Shown piece after piece: positions 50,386 through 60,967 of a stretch of 64,000 nt of DNA (positions are counted from its first letter, which is position 1; every line of letters starts with the position of its first letter). Source of the stretch: Dimorphilus gyrociliatus (taxonomy: Eukaryota > Annelida > Polychaeta > Dinophilidae); NCBI GenBank assembly GCA_904063045.1, contig CAJFCJ010000007.1, positions 154,109 to 218,108 of the forward strand, written 5' to 3'. The position numbers and the translations under genes were made by a program. Under the pieces are notes generated by a model that was not told the origin of the DNA, did no database searches, and worked only from the letters and a program-made list of their open reading frames with translations.

Positions 50386-52085
50386 TTAAATATAGATTTT
50401 TGAGCAATACGAGCAAACATATGCTCTTTCCTATCAAAAGACGGTTTGAAAAATGAGCAGAAGCACCTAATGCAAATCCACCCCTATCGGATTGTTGCTT
50501 AAATACATTTGCTCCCTGATATTTTCAACCTCAAAACATTCTTGAGAAAGAAAAGCAAACTATCAAAAGTAGACTTTTAAATTATAAAATTCTCCAGTAT
50601 TGATAAATCTTGTTCATATAAAAAGATAAAATTTCTAAATAATCAATTTTCTTATTGATTAATAACTTTTTTTTTCTATATACTGTATATATTCTACTTC
50701 TAATTGAACATTACTAAAAGTCCTACTATATCCAGGTTCTATTCATTTTATTACTTCAATATTTTATTCTCTCGTAGTTTTCCATCCTATCTATATCTTG
50801 CAAATACCAAACGTAGTATTGAATTCTATACTATAAATACAATCAATCATAGATTCATTCTTTTATCGGTGAAATGCGCAATCCTGAAGATAAACATTTG
50901 CCTGAGATGTGGGAGAAATTGTTTCAACTGTTTATCTTGTGACAAGACATGCATAATATAAATAATAAGCAAGGATGTATATTATATTTACTATATATAT
51001 ATATATATATATATTCAATATAGAGTACTCTTTCCTTTTAATGTGTTTATGTTATCCCATAGGTGGCGACACACAAGCCTGAGCTGCAATTCGAGAGAAT
51101 AATGATTATCAGCCTAAAAAAATCAATTATAGAATTGATCACTTTATTTAAAAAATTATTATGTTATTATTTCTCTAAAACAGAAAAAAAGGAGCAAAAT
51201 AATACGAAATCGGTACAAAATGTAAAAACAAAACAAGAAAGAAGACGAAAAACTAAAAGTCAAAAAATCGAAAAACAAAATTATTTCCTTCTTTCTTTGC
51301 TTTTCTTTTTTTTTTAAAGAAAAAAGAAAAATACGAAAATATAAAAATAAAACATAAATAAGATCTTTAAATTCATTATGTTTTCTTTTTAAAATATGAT
51401 ATCCACTTTTCTTTCTTTTATTGCTCTGATTGTCTTTATTATCTTTCCTCGTTAAAAATAGTATATTACAGTATCTGTAAACTATACTTATTTGATTATA
51501 AAACTAAACTTAGTAAGATATACTGTAACGCATAGATATAAAAATAGAAGAGAGGGGTAGGGGGTAAAGAGTGATAAACAGACATAGAAAAAGTTATCAT
51601 ATTATCATATTAACATAACAATATCTTATTAATAATTCACTAATCGAATATATAAGTATAGATAAATTTTTTACTCTATTAATTCCCTTTAACGTAAACG
51701 TATTTACCGAATAGATAAAATAATGCTTTTATAAGAAAAACCTTATTGACTATCGAATACTTTTCTCTGTTTTTTAATATATATACATAGATTAGTGTAA
51801 AGATAATTTAACTTTCCTTATCCTTTTCCTTCTTTTTTAATGAAAACGAAATTGGGAAAGGGAATAAAACATATATATATATACAGTATATATACAGTAT
51901 ATATATTAGGCTATGCATATATATACATATATTTATATATGTGCATAGAACTTGAAATCAATAATCTATAAGGATATTATAGATCAAAAAAAAACACTTA
52001 ATTGGTTCCTCTGAAAAGTAAAAAAAGAAGGAATTTTGGAAGTATTAATTATCTTTAACGAAAACTTATTTCTTTTACTTTAAAT
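50386..52085. other. Spacer with TA-rich palindromes and an AGGTGGCG core
   Basis: AGGTGGCGAC at 51061-51070, a CTCF-like core, lies in the spacer between the nicotinic-receptor gene and the lysine-rich protein gene. TATACWGTATA palindromes sit at 50679-50689, 51880-51890 and 51891-51901. The open frame at 51063-51317 is poly-lysine/glutamine from A-rich DNA and is not called a gene. Confidence 0.5.
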
Positions 52086-53560
52086 CTAATCAGAGGCTTT
52101 TAAAAATTTGAGTCTATTTGGTCTGGTTAGTTTTTTATAGGGTGCGTCTGGCGGTGACGGAATAAGAATCTTATCTTTTGAATTGACTGATATATACATA
52201 TCCTTTTTCTTAGGTTGTAATACTTCTGGCTTTTTTAAGTGAGTTTGATCGTCCTCTGAAATTGAATTGAGGGAGTTTTTTATCCTTTTCTTTCGTCTGA
52301 GGAGGTTACTATTTATTAAATTGTAATTATCCTTTGCTAATTTATCAACAGGCGGTTCGGGTAGATCTTCCGCTATGCTGTCCAAATTACCAGGCGGTAG
52401 GAGTAATTTTTTTCGGGTTTGTTTCTGGAAGCTTTTTAGTGTTTGTAATGCCTCTTGAAGTAAACGTTTTGTTTCTACCTGACGTTCGTCACGATCGTTA
52501 TTCGAAGACGAAGGTTCACTGAATCCGCTGGAATCACTTCCGCTTCTCTCTTCCTTTTCTTTTTCTTTCTCTTTTTCTGATTTGTCAGACATAATTAAAT
52601 GCCTCTCCCTCCTTAACATTTTTCTATAACGAATCATTTCGTGAAGGTCTGCAGCACTAGCAAATTTCACTTTATATTCCTTTTTATCAGGTCCAATGTA
52701 CGATTTTTCAGCAGAGTACGATTTCGATCTTAACCACATATCTACGTCTAAGGGGGGATCATCTAAAAGCTTGGGCTGCTTCTGCCTTTCGCGCCTTAAT
52801 TTTCTCTCTTCGTTTATCAACTCCCTATCCTCTTTTGATTTAACAGTCTCCCGACTGATTATTTCTGGCTTATTAGTCTGAGATAAGTACGATCCTCTTA
52901 AAGTCCCTTTCCTTAATAAATTCTTTCCATCGTTGTTTAATTCTTCCTCTTCTTTTCTCGGTTTTTCCTTCTCTTTATCGACAATAACATACTTTTCAAC
53001 ACGATTATCGAAGGTAACTGTCTTTTTTAAAGGCTTTAACATCTTATTTCGAGCGTCTTTTTCGGCTTTTAAAGCCAGAGCAGCATCCTGTTCATTCTGA
53101 AGTATATATTTTGCTGAATATTCTAATAACTTTTTTTCCCTGTCCTCCGCCTTAATAGAAGGTAATTTTCTCTGCTTGGGGGAATATACTTTTCGTGCGT
53201 TTATGTGTAACGGTAACTGAATTGTTGGAGGCTGTTTTAAATATTAACAATTACCGTTTGTAGCGTTAACAAACACAATAAATAATTTTACAGTGATGAA
53301 CACATAATTGGATTAATTAATGTTTTTCGAACCTCGTTTAAATCGATTCCTTTCTTTTTTCTTAATTCCTTTAATTTTTTGGAGTAGGCCATCATCGATT
53401 CGTTTGCCTGAGTTTGTTGCTCCTTTAAACTAGCGACGCTCAATTTAATCTCGTTTTCAAATTTCTTGACTTTCTTCTCGTAATCATTATGTAGTTTTAA
53501 TGGAACAATGGTTTGATTCGATAGAATCATCGATCCTTTCAAGTAACCAGAGCTTGTCAT
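52086..53560 (-). CDS. Lys/Glu-rich coiled-coil protein of unknown family, two exons
   Basis: Exons 53333-53560 and 52086-53231 join in phase 0 (228 + 1,146 nt) for 457 residues. The ATG at 53560 (MTSSGYLKGSMI) is the first in frame. Residues about 25-75 are heptad-like and charged (DYEKKVKKFENEIKLSV), a probable coiled coil. Exon 2 begins PPTIQLPLHINARK, then another charged helix, and continues through mostly disordered, lysine/glutamate/serine-rich sequence with islands of order such as DPPLDVDMWLRSKSYS and SAADLHEMIRYRKMLRRE. No signal peptide or membrane segment. The donor is GAG|GTTCGA, a poor match to consensus, but it is the only site before the in-frame stop that keeps the frame, and the protein-like sequence continues well across it. 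The 101-nt intron ends in TTAAAACAG. A cytoskeletal or ciliary role is conceivable but not shown. Confidence 0.7.
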
Positions 53561-53939
53561 AATTAGTATATGAAATTTCACATTTATCGATCATTCGACG
53601 CTGGCCGGACGCTTTGTAGTAGGACCGTCTTACCCTTTCAATAGAAATGTCTACTATTACGATTCGTCCATTTACATAACAGCTTATAACTGTCTGTAAA
53701 GTAAATAAAGTAGAAAAGTAATTTTTTCCTGTAAAGACAGTGGACAGTAACTAAAGAAATAAACACCCCCCCAACCAGAGTCAGCGAACTGGATTAAGTT
53801 ATAAAGAAACCGTCTTGAATAGAGGCTATTGTTATTTTTACAGGATTTATCTAAGGAGAGAAAGAGAGAAAAAGAGATATATAGACAGACATAGAGAATG
53901 ACACATAGGTTGATTGAGAGTGTGTATAGGTGAGCCAAC

Positions 53940-53995
<56 letters not shown>

Positions 53996-56900
53996 AAAGA
54001 GAGAAAAACGAAAGAAAAGAAGGGAGGGATATAAGGTAAATAAATTGATTTATTCTATAACAAAATTCATAATCAATTTTTCATAGACAGAAACTCTCTC
54101 ACGTAGCTAGTTAAAAGAGATTTTATTATATCTTCAGTATTTAATATTTTATAATAATAAAATAATATTTAACTAGGAATAATAGAGATAAGCACTAAAA
54201 GGAGCACTACAATCCATTTAGTAGTAATAAAAAAAACGATATAAATGGTAAGAACGAAATATTAGTAAATTAATACTTACAAACTTTCAACTCCTTTACA
54301 AACTACTAACTAAATGAGTCGCGAATAGTCAAACAAAACAGCGGATCTTCATCGGAAATCAATTTCTACTCGTTCCAGATAAAAATCACTCTAATTGTTT
54401 TTCGTCAAAGTCACGTTTGTCGTACAAACATCGATCGGAAGTGTTTGAATGGAAAATAAAAGGGAGCCGCCTTCATATTTTACAACCTTTTAGAATTATA
54501 AAAAATATAAGGGAAAAGGACTTTAAAAGAGAATAGATATAATGAAAAGAGTATATTTTCAGCCTATAAAACTTAATTACGATTTTACCCTTTTATAAAA
54601 AGATATCGATAAATTATTAAAAAAGTTTTACAACGAAAATGAACTAGTCTTTTGTTTTCTTTTATGTATATTTTTAATTTCTATCCATTAAATTTCAGGT
54701 GTGTTTCTAGATTACATAATTGCATTTTTATTGAAACCCGATTAAGTAAAGAAACTAGTTTAAACGCTTCTTTTCTCTATATTTGAAAATGGTAAGAGAG
54801 TAGAATTGTAAATAGGAATAATGTAATTTTGTTTTCTATTCTTGTAACTAATAGTATTAAGGGATTTTACAAAAATAAATTTTCTCTTTAAAGACATACT
54901 GTTAAGGCTATTAAATACAATTGGATATCAATTTAAATACAGCATAGACTTTATATTAAGTATTCCCCACTATATACTTATATATATATATATATATATA
55001 TATTAATATAGTATAAATAATTACAATACCTACCTATTATATATTAATACTACTTTTTTCCAGTTGTTTGATTATATGTAGTAGATGGCGTAAGCTGTAC
55101 TCTCATTCGTTTTTGCTTACTCTACAAACTAACAAGTTTTTCAATTAGTTGTCTTTTTTTATTGTTATTGTCATTTTCTCTTGATGAATGTAAAGAATTA
55201 TTTTTCGCTTACCATTCACTTTTTTTCCGCTTATTATTCAATTCATTTAGATTTTTAATTTTCCTAGTGTAGTTTTACTATTCAAAATTGTTGCTACTAT
55301 TATTAGACAATATATTTATTGAATAAAATTCACTCAGCGACTGATGGTTAAACTTTACATAAAATATTCATTCTCTAAATAATAACGTACTATAGATGTA
55401 GATACATTATTACATGACTTGGCATTTCTTAACGGTTGAAGGAGTGTAAATACGCATGTATAATATAATTTATTCTTTATGTTGGTACACACCATAGCTT
55501 TTTATTGAGCTTCATTCAAGTACAGATATTATCAACAAGTGAAATCATAATTGAGCGATGATAGTGATAAAAAACATACCAATTATAAATGGCGTGACTC
55601 GAAATGACCTCAAACTGAATAGGACGCTTGAATGAACATACGTTCAGGTAACGCGGTCGGGCGATGCGTCGCGTCAAATGTTCAATCATTTGAAAAGCGT
55701 CTAATTTCGATTTATGAAAATTTCATTAGCTCTCCGGTCAAATTCTATCAATTTAGCTCAGCAATTGTTTCATTTTCACCCTTTTCGACCTTGCATCTTT
55801 TTGAAGTTGCGCATGTGCTTCTTTGAAATTAAAAAGGCGATATTTCAGCATTGAATTTCCAAATGCAGAAAAGCTGAAAAGTGTACCGCCCACGTTCTCT
55901 TTAAAGCAGGTGCAATTTTGGCTACTTCAAAGCGATTTAATAAAATTAGACGAAAATTTACAGCTATCATGTCCCTTAATCCTTCTGCAATAAAACGTCT
56001 CAATTAAAAAACGCTCTAATCAGTGCGGATTTTTTACAAGGGCAACCGTAATGCCTTTGGCTATTATTCTAAACAAAAAGACACTCGAAACTCATGATTG
56101 AACACCTCCTCATAATCGCTCATTTTCTCGCAGCTGCTCCCTTTGTACAAGAATCTATTTCCGTTCAAAAGCCGACCTTCACCTCCCACCTTCTATAAGA
56201 ATCCAATGAATTTACATAACACGTCCTCCTTTTTTTTCTATTTATTAGAAGATGGGCGGAGGAAAGATGAATTCAGATCGGGTTAAATGATAATAAATAC
56301 TGCAACACCCGCACACACGCTTCTGCACAATTAACATGCGCAGGTGTAAAATATGACGTCACCACTGACGTCATCATTGCATAATTTACCATCTCGCAAC
56401 GTCTACATGAGAAATTTATTGTGGATGATAGAATTTTTTCAAGTCGAGTACTTATTCGCCTGTCTAGCATCAATTTACATGCTTTATTCAAAATTTGCTC
56501 GCTTACAAACTGTTTAATGACACGTTGACAAACTGCGTTCAATCTGTCGAATAAAAGAGTAATGAACTAAACAAAATTTTTACTTTACTACAACAAATCT
56601 AAACCTATTTCATAATAATAAATAATAAGTATAATGCTATTTAAAAATAGCATATTGCAAACATTATCTATAGGGCAGCATAAAGTAATAGTTATTAAGT
56701 GATGCGATAAAACTTTCTACTGCAAGTACAGCACATAACATATAAATTCTTATGTCTCTTTTTTTTGTCGTTTTTTTTGTGACATATATACTTAAAACAA
56801 GAAAATAGACAGGATACTGTAAACACTGAAGATGATAAGATATAGCATATTTTATATACCGAATATTGCATTAATTTATGTAATACATACTAAATATACA

Positions 56901-57021
56901 TTATATATAGTGTGTATATACATTTATATATTTCAATGTATATATTGTGTACATGTTATCGTATTTATATATTTATACGGTATATGCTTTAAGTATGCTT
57001 GTTAGAAGAATTACTAAAAGT
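53561..57021. other. Intergenic stretch with long (GA)n and a CpG-rich flank 3' of SKOR
   Basis: A (GA)n run of about 47 nt at 53944-53990 lies upstream of the Lys/Glu-rich protein gene. AGATGGCG occurs at 55083-55090. From about 55,620 to 56,560 the DNA is richer in CpG; it contains a plus frame at 55632-55826 (64 codons, ATG) and a minus frame of about 90 codons ending at 56273 without a usable ATG. I cannot show that either is translated. Confidence 0.45.
56354..56373. promoter_or_regulatory. Two TGACGTCA (CRE) palindromes 12 nt apart
   Basis: Perfect CREB/ATF consensus sites at 56354-56361 and 56366-56373 lie about 0.65 kb past the SKOR stop codon, in a CpG-richer stretch with a nearby CAGGTG E-box at 56341-56346. 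A tandem pair at near-helical spacing suggests cooperative bZIP binding; which gene it serves is unknown. Confidence 0.45.
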
Positions 57022-59773
57022 TCAATGAGAAACATCCTCTTTCTTTTGTAAGATCTTGATTAATTCTGTTTGAAGCTGTTCTGTAAGAAAGGTTTTTGAC
57101 CAAATATTAATATATTTATAAAATACAGAAAATTTAATCTGACGCTTGGCACGTGTCAATTAAAAAGATGCCAGGCGGAAAAAAAGCAGGTCAAACTGTC
57201 CATCCCCCAGGCGAAACTTGTATGTTTTATTACCGAGCTGTCAATGTATTTATAAAGCGAAGTGTCGGGTCCTTTGAGATTTTACATCATTATTGTAATA
57301 ATTCCTTTATAAATATAACAGTTACTTTTTAGTTTTATTCGTTTAAATAAGAATAATAGCGGTTTTTTTTAATTATTTTAAGCTAAAATGTTTGTTTAAT
57401 AGATGTTTATTTTCGCTATTAATTAGGAAAATGGAGGATAAAACAGGACAGGGTTCACCAATTACATATATTTATTCTCATAGGACATTAGCTATTCGAA
57501 AAAAAATGATTAAAATTTGTAAATGACAGCTCACATATTAGCTTTATTATGCCCTTAGAGAACTATGGAACGTGACTGGGCAGCTCACTCACCTCTGGTC
57601 ATGTTGTATACAGCGTCTAAAGAGGAGTCACTTTTGTTCTTTTCCTGCAAAACAATTCATTATATAAGCTGGTTTTTCGAGTAGCCTCGGATAATCCCGA
57701 TTTAAAATAGAACGAAACTGGAGATCAAAGGCGGCTCTTCGTTATAAAGGTCATTTAAGGCAGATATTATATGTAAATCGTACTCGAAATTCGTTTGAAC
57801 TTTATAAAAATATTACAAACAAAGCTCGGCCGCTCGCCACTCTCTTTCCCTTTTATAATATTTATTATATATAATATTATACTATAAGCGTCAATTATGA
57901 TATTTTCATTTCAAACAAAAAGAATGTTTTGGTTGTTGAATTCTAATTACGATTTGAGAAGGTCATATCTCCAATGAGAGGATGACATTTAGAACAGACT
58001 GTCTTTGTTTTGAGTACATTTACTTGCTAATCACTTCGTGACTCTGTCTGCCAACGACAGATGTTTGTCTTGGCACTGGCAAACATTCATGTTTTCAATA
58101 CATTCATGTATTTTCATTAGTTGATTGAATACACTGGAATCGTAAATACTGCAAAATGCTGCGATGAATTGTCAATGCTCACTCGGCTATGACAAACCTC
58201 GATTGCTCGTTTTAATCGAGTTTGATCAAAACGTTTATCGCATTAAGTTCTCTTCCGCCCTCAAAATTTACCAATAAAGCTTAAATACATACAATAATAT
58301 ATTCATTCGAATCTTTCCGGAAAACAAATTATTGGCAATAAGGAAAAAAGAAACGCCTGAGGGCATGGAGTTGTATATGTTTACACTCTAGATTATATTA
58401 ACAGGTGGCTGTATACTACATGTCGATTAATTTCTTTTTTTTAACAAATTTGATCTAATAGCCGTATAAATATAATTAGAAATTAATTTGCGATTACTAT
58501 CGATTGATTTATTATTGATTAAGTAAATTACCTGTTCAGTTGTCTCCATTTTCGCGTCCAGGGGCGTCGAGGCGTCGACGTCGGTGACGTTTATGTCGTC
58601 CGGACTATCAGCTTCCCAGGGCACATCGTCCCTCGGCGTTGACGGCGTTGAACGCTCGTCCTTACAATTTTGATTGGCCTCTTTCTCTGCGGTTTGCCCC
58701 ATTTTGCTAAAATCAAATCTCTCCGATTGACCGAAGCTGAGATTTCTTGCCCATAAATAGCCTAAGGGGTTAATGTAAGGGGGCGGAGCTTTTTTATTCC
58801 AAAATTCCAAAGCGTTCGCCTTATTCTGGACGGGGACATCCGGCACTGGAGGTGAGAAAGGAAAGAAAGGAAATGCCGGATGAGGAGATCTCGGGACGTA
58901 CGGCGGATTGTTGAATGGCAAAACAGGGAGTCTCGTTGGCAAAGAAGGATTAGGCGTCATCATCTTGGGTCGCTTATAATTCTCCTCTTCCTGTTTAGGA
59001 GGCGATTTTGAAGGTGTTATTATCCTCTTTCGGGAGCCGCCATTGAACATTGCTTTAACATCCTCCCAAGCGTGAACAAGCTCTTCATGGGGTTCGGTAT
59101 AATCTAGGTGTAAGTGCCTTCTCCAAGAATTGAAATTAGCTGCATCTGGATGTTGATATTTGGCATTGGGAGTACGATGAAAATGGAAGATAAATTTGTT
59201 AGGCGAAAAGAAGAGATCGCAAAAAGAACAACGAATACATTTCGCTCTGGAACTATTATAACGTGAGGGTACAAACTGACCCTTACAACCCCAGCCACAT
59301 TCGTGATAGACGTTAAAGGCAAAATTATCGGGCAACTTAGGAGGTGATATCTCTTCTAGAAACGACGTTACCAAGCGTTCGGCTTCTCTCTTCGTAATCA
59401 TACCACAACGGCGAGATGATATTGGCATAGCTCCAGCCCTCCTTAATATTTCTAATTGTACTGCTCATTTAAAAGAGTCAAATTCAATATTTAATTAATT
59501 AAATATTGTATTTAAATTACCTGGCGTGCATTGGACACAAGTTATACCAAGGGCAACTCTTCGATTATGAATTTCGTTATATGAATAATTTTTTAACAAG
59601 GAATTTGATATCTGAGCCAAGCATAGACGTTCTTTTCCATCAATAAACAAACTTACAATAGGCACCCCGTGTAGAATAACAGTGCCAACTGTATTTTGTC
59701 TCGGATCAAAATCATTAATATCCGATGTTGTTGGAGGAAAAGAACCAGGTAACAAAGCTGTTGTATTATCCAT
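57022..59773 (-). CDS. SKOR: SKOR (SKI/SNO-family transcriptional corepressor; Fussel/Corl type)
   Basis: Four exons join in phase: 59521-59773, 58532-59460, 57593-57644, 57022-57080, giving 430 residues. Residues about 28-120 are the SKI/Dachshund domain, with VGTVILHGVPIVSLFIDG, LKNYSYNEIHNRRVALGI and, across the first junction, VQLEILRRAGAMPISSRR. Residues 125-205 are the SMAD4-binding SAND-like domain (LPDNFAFNVYHECGWGCKG to NFNSWRRHLHL) with its Cys/His zinc ligands. The wording matches the SKOR1/SKOR2/Fussel subfamily rather than SKI or SNO. SKOR proteins are nuclear neuronal corepressors that act with homeodomain factors and modulate BMP/TGF-beta-SMAD signalling. The tail ends MTREQLQTELIKIL plus 8 residues; it aligns with the MSKEELQ start of the vertebrate C-terminal coiled coil, so the rest of that coil is absent. 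At 430 residues it is under half the vertebrate length. The third and fourth exons are small (52 and 59 nt) but have good splice sites. Confidence 0.9.
57645..58531. promoter_or_regulatory. SKOR intron with dyad motifs, possible enhancer
   Basis: This 0.9-kb intron is much longer than the first SKOR intron (60 nt) and less AT-rich. It has TCTGTC/GACAGA as an inverted pair at 58043-58048 and 58056-58061 beside GTCTG SMAD-type boxes, CTCGATT/AATCGAG inverted at 58198-58204 and 58214-58220, and a TTTGATCAAA palindrome (two TCF/LEF-like half-sites) at 58221-58230. Enhancer function is inference. Confidence 0.35.
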
Positions 59774-60018
59774 TCTTTAATTTCTTTTTTTCTATCTTTA
59801 CCTTTTCTCTCTATCTTTTTTTCTTTTCCTATTATATATTTAAATATATTAAATATGTAATACTCTATCTGAGAATTTTTCCTTGCTCTATTTGCTTTTT
59901 TCTCTCTCTCTCTCTCTCTCTCTCCCTGCCTCTGTCTGTCTGTCTGTCTAGTTATCTTTCTTTCTTTCTTTTTCTATCTCTCTCTTTCTTCTCTCTTTTA
60001 TATTTGATTCGTATACTG

Positions 60019-60052
<34 letters not shown>

Positions 60053-60120
60053 CACTCTTTCTAATTTATTTTCAAAAACCTATAAATAAAAAAGAGAAAA
60101 AAAACTTGGATGTAAATTCG
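59774..60120. repeat. Low-complexity spacer between SKOR and the small plus-strand gene
   Basis: Pyrimidine-rich sequence with (TC)n at about 59901-59924, (TGTC)n near 59934-59949 and (TA)n at about 60029-60051, containing a TATACTGTATA palindrome at 60012-60022. The 100-codon frame here translates these repeats and is not a gene. Confidence 0.7.
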
Positions 60121-60633
60121 ATGAAATTACCCGAATATGTACTCGAAAAAATTCAATCAACGACTTCCATTGACCTACGAAACGACGCGTTCACGAATAT
60201 GCGATTACGAATCGAGCAAGTAATAAATAGGATAATTCACTAACAAATTGCGAGAAAATGTTCAACCGACTGGAAGAAGAGCAAGCTGACGCGCAGCTGA
60301 GGTTCGCGAAGCTTTCAAATATTATATAAAATTCTAATATGTTTTATAAACATCATTTATACATAAGACAATTTATAAAATTTCTACAAATATCTGTTTC
60401 TTTTATAAACAAATCTTATAAATACTTGATAGAAATTACTTCTTGATTTATTAAGGTAATTTCTAGGAAAATTAAAAAAAATAAATATATCACCACCGGA
60501 GGGAAGTAACATATATAACGTCATATATAACAATTAAAATATTTTGTTTAGCCTGTTAGATCTTGAAGATATTGACGATTTATCGAAATTTGTGCCTACT
60601 TTTAGCTGCGACCTTTCAAAAAAATTAATGTAA
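60121..60633 (+). CDS. Probable tiny three-exon gene, 75 aa, function unknown
   Basis: Exons 60121-60219, 60255-60301 and 60552-60633 join in phase (99 + 47 + 82 nt = 76 codons). The product starts MKLPEYVLEKIQSTTSIDL, continues through a charged helical stretch (IEQKMFNRLEEEQADAQL) and ends LLDLEDIDDLSKFVP plus 11 residues. All three pieces have protein-like acidic/hydrophobic alternation, although each is short. The first intron is only 35 nt (GTAATA to GCGAG); the second is 250 nt with donor GAG|GTTCGC and a T-rich acceptor (TTGTTTAG). No signal peptide or membrane span. I do not recognise the family; it looks like a small helical subunit or adaptor. It is divergent from SKOR, with start codons about 350 nt apart. 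Each exon alone is weak evidence; the phase-consistent join is the main support. Confidence 0.5.
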
Positions 60634-60813
60634 AAAACTTGCTTTATCTTTCTTATTTGAAAACAAAATAAGTCTATTTAAAATTGTCGATAAATTAGTA
60701 AATATAAATGTTTTTATATATATTAATAGATTAGTTAAAATAATAAGGAAAGTAAGTTAAAGTCATACATACCTCTAATTACTAAACTTTAAGTTTCGAA
60801 CTCGGGCGGAAAG

Positions 60814-60967
60814 CCAATGGACGATCAAAGGAAACGTTTACCAATGATGTTGATTGAATGTAACAACACAAGACATATGCAGCCCAGCAGGACATTCTCT
60901 CTTGCCTTGCCCTTGTTTGTACTGGGTGCTGATTGGTCAACTTCCACAAGGGGCGAGAGCTGATTGG
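60814..60967. promoter_or_regulatory. Cluster of four CCAAT boxes
   Basis: CCAAT at 60814-60818 and 60841-60845 and the reverse ATTGG at 60932-60936 and 60963-60967 fall within about 150 nt, two of them in TGATTGG context typical of NF-Y sites. The stretch is less AT-rich than its flanks. It lies about 1.1 kb upstream of the SKOR start codon and could be its distal promoter, or serve a gene to the right. Confidence 0.4.

Noticed and set aside
56273-56542. Minus-strand frame of about 90 codons as a further SKOR exon
   Set aside because: SKOR already ends with a family-consistent exon at 57022-57080. This frame lacks an ATG and, at its best acceptor, enters a stop in the required phase.
59725-60027. 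100-codon frame, plus strand
   Set aside because: Translates (TC)n and (TGTC)n repeats and is antisense to SKOR exon 1.
60781-60830. Possible tRNA B-box (TTTCGAACTC)
   Set aside because: No matching A-box, anticodon stem or acceptor stem around it.
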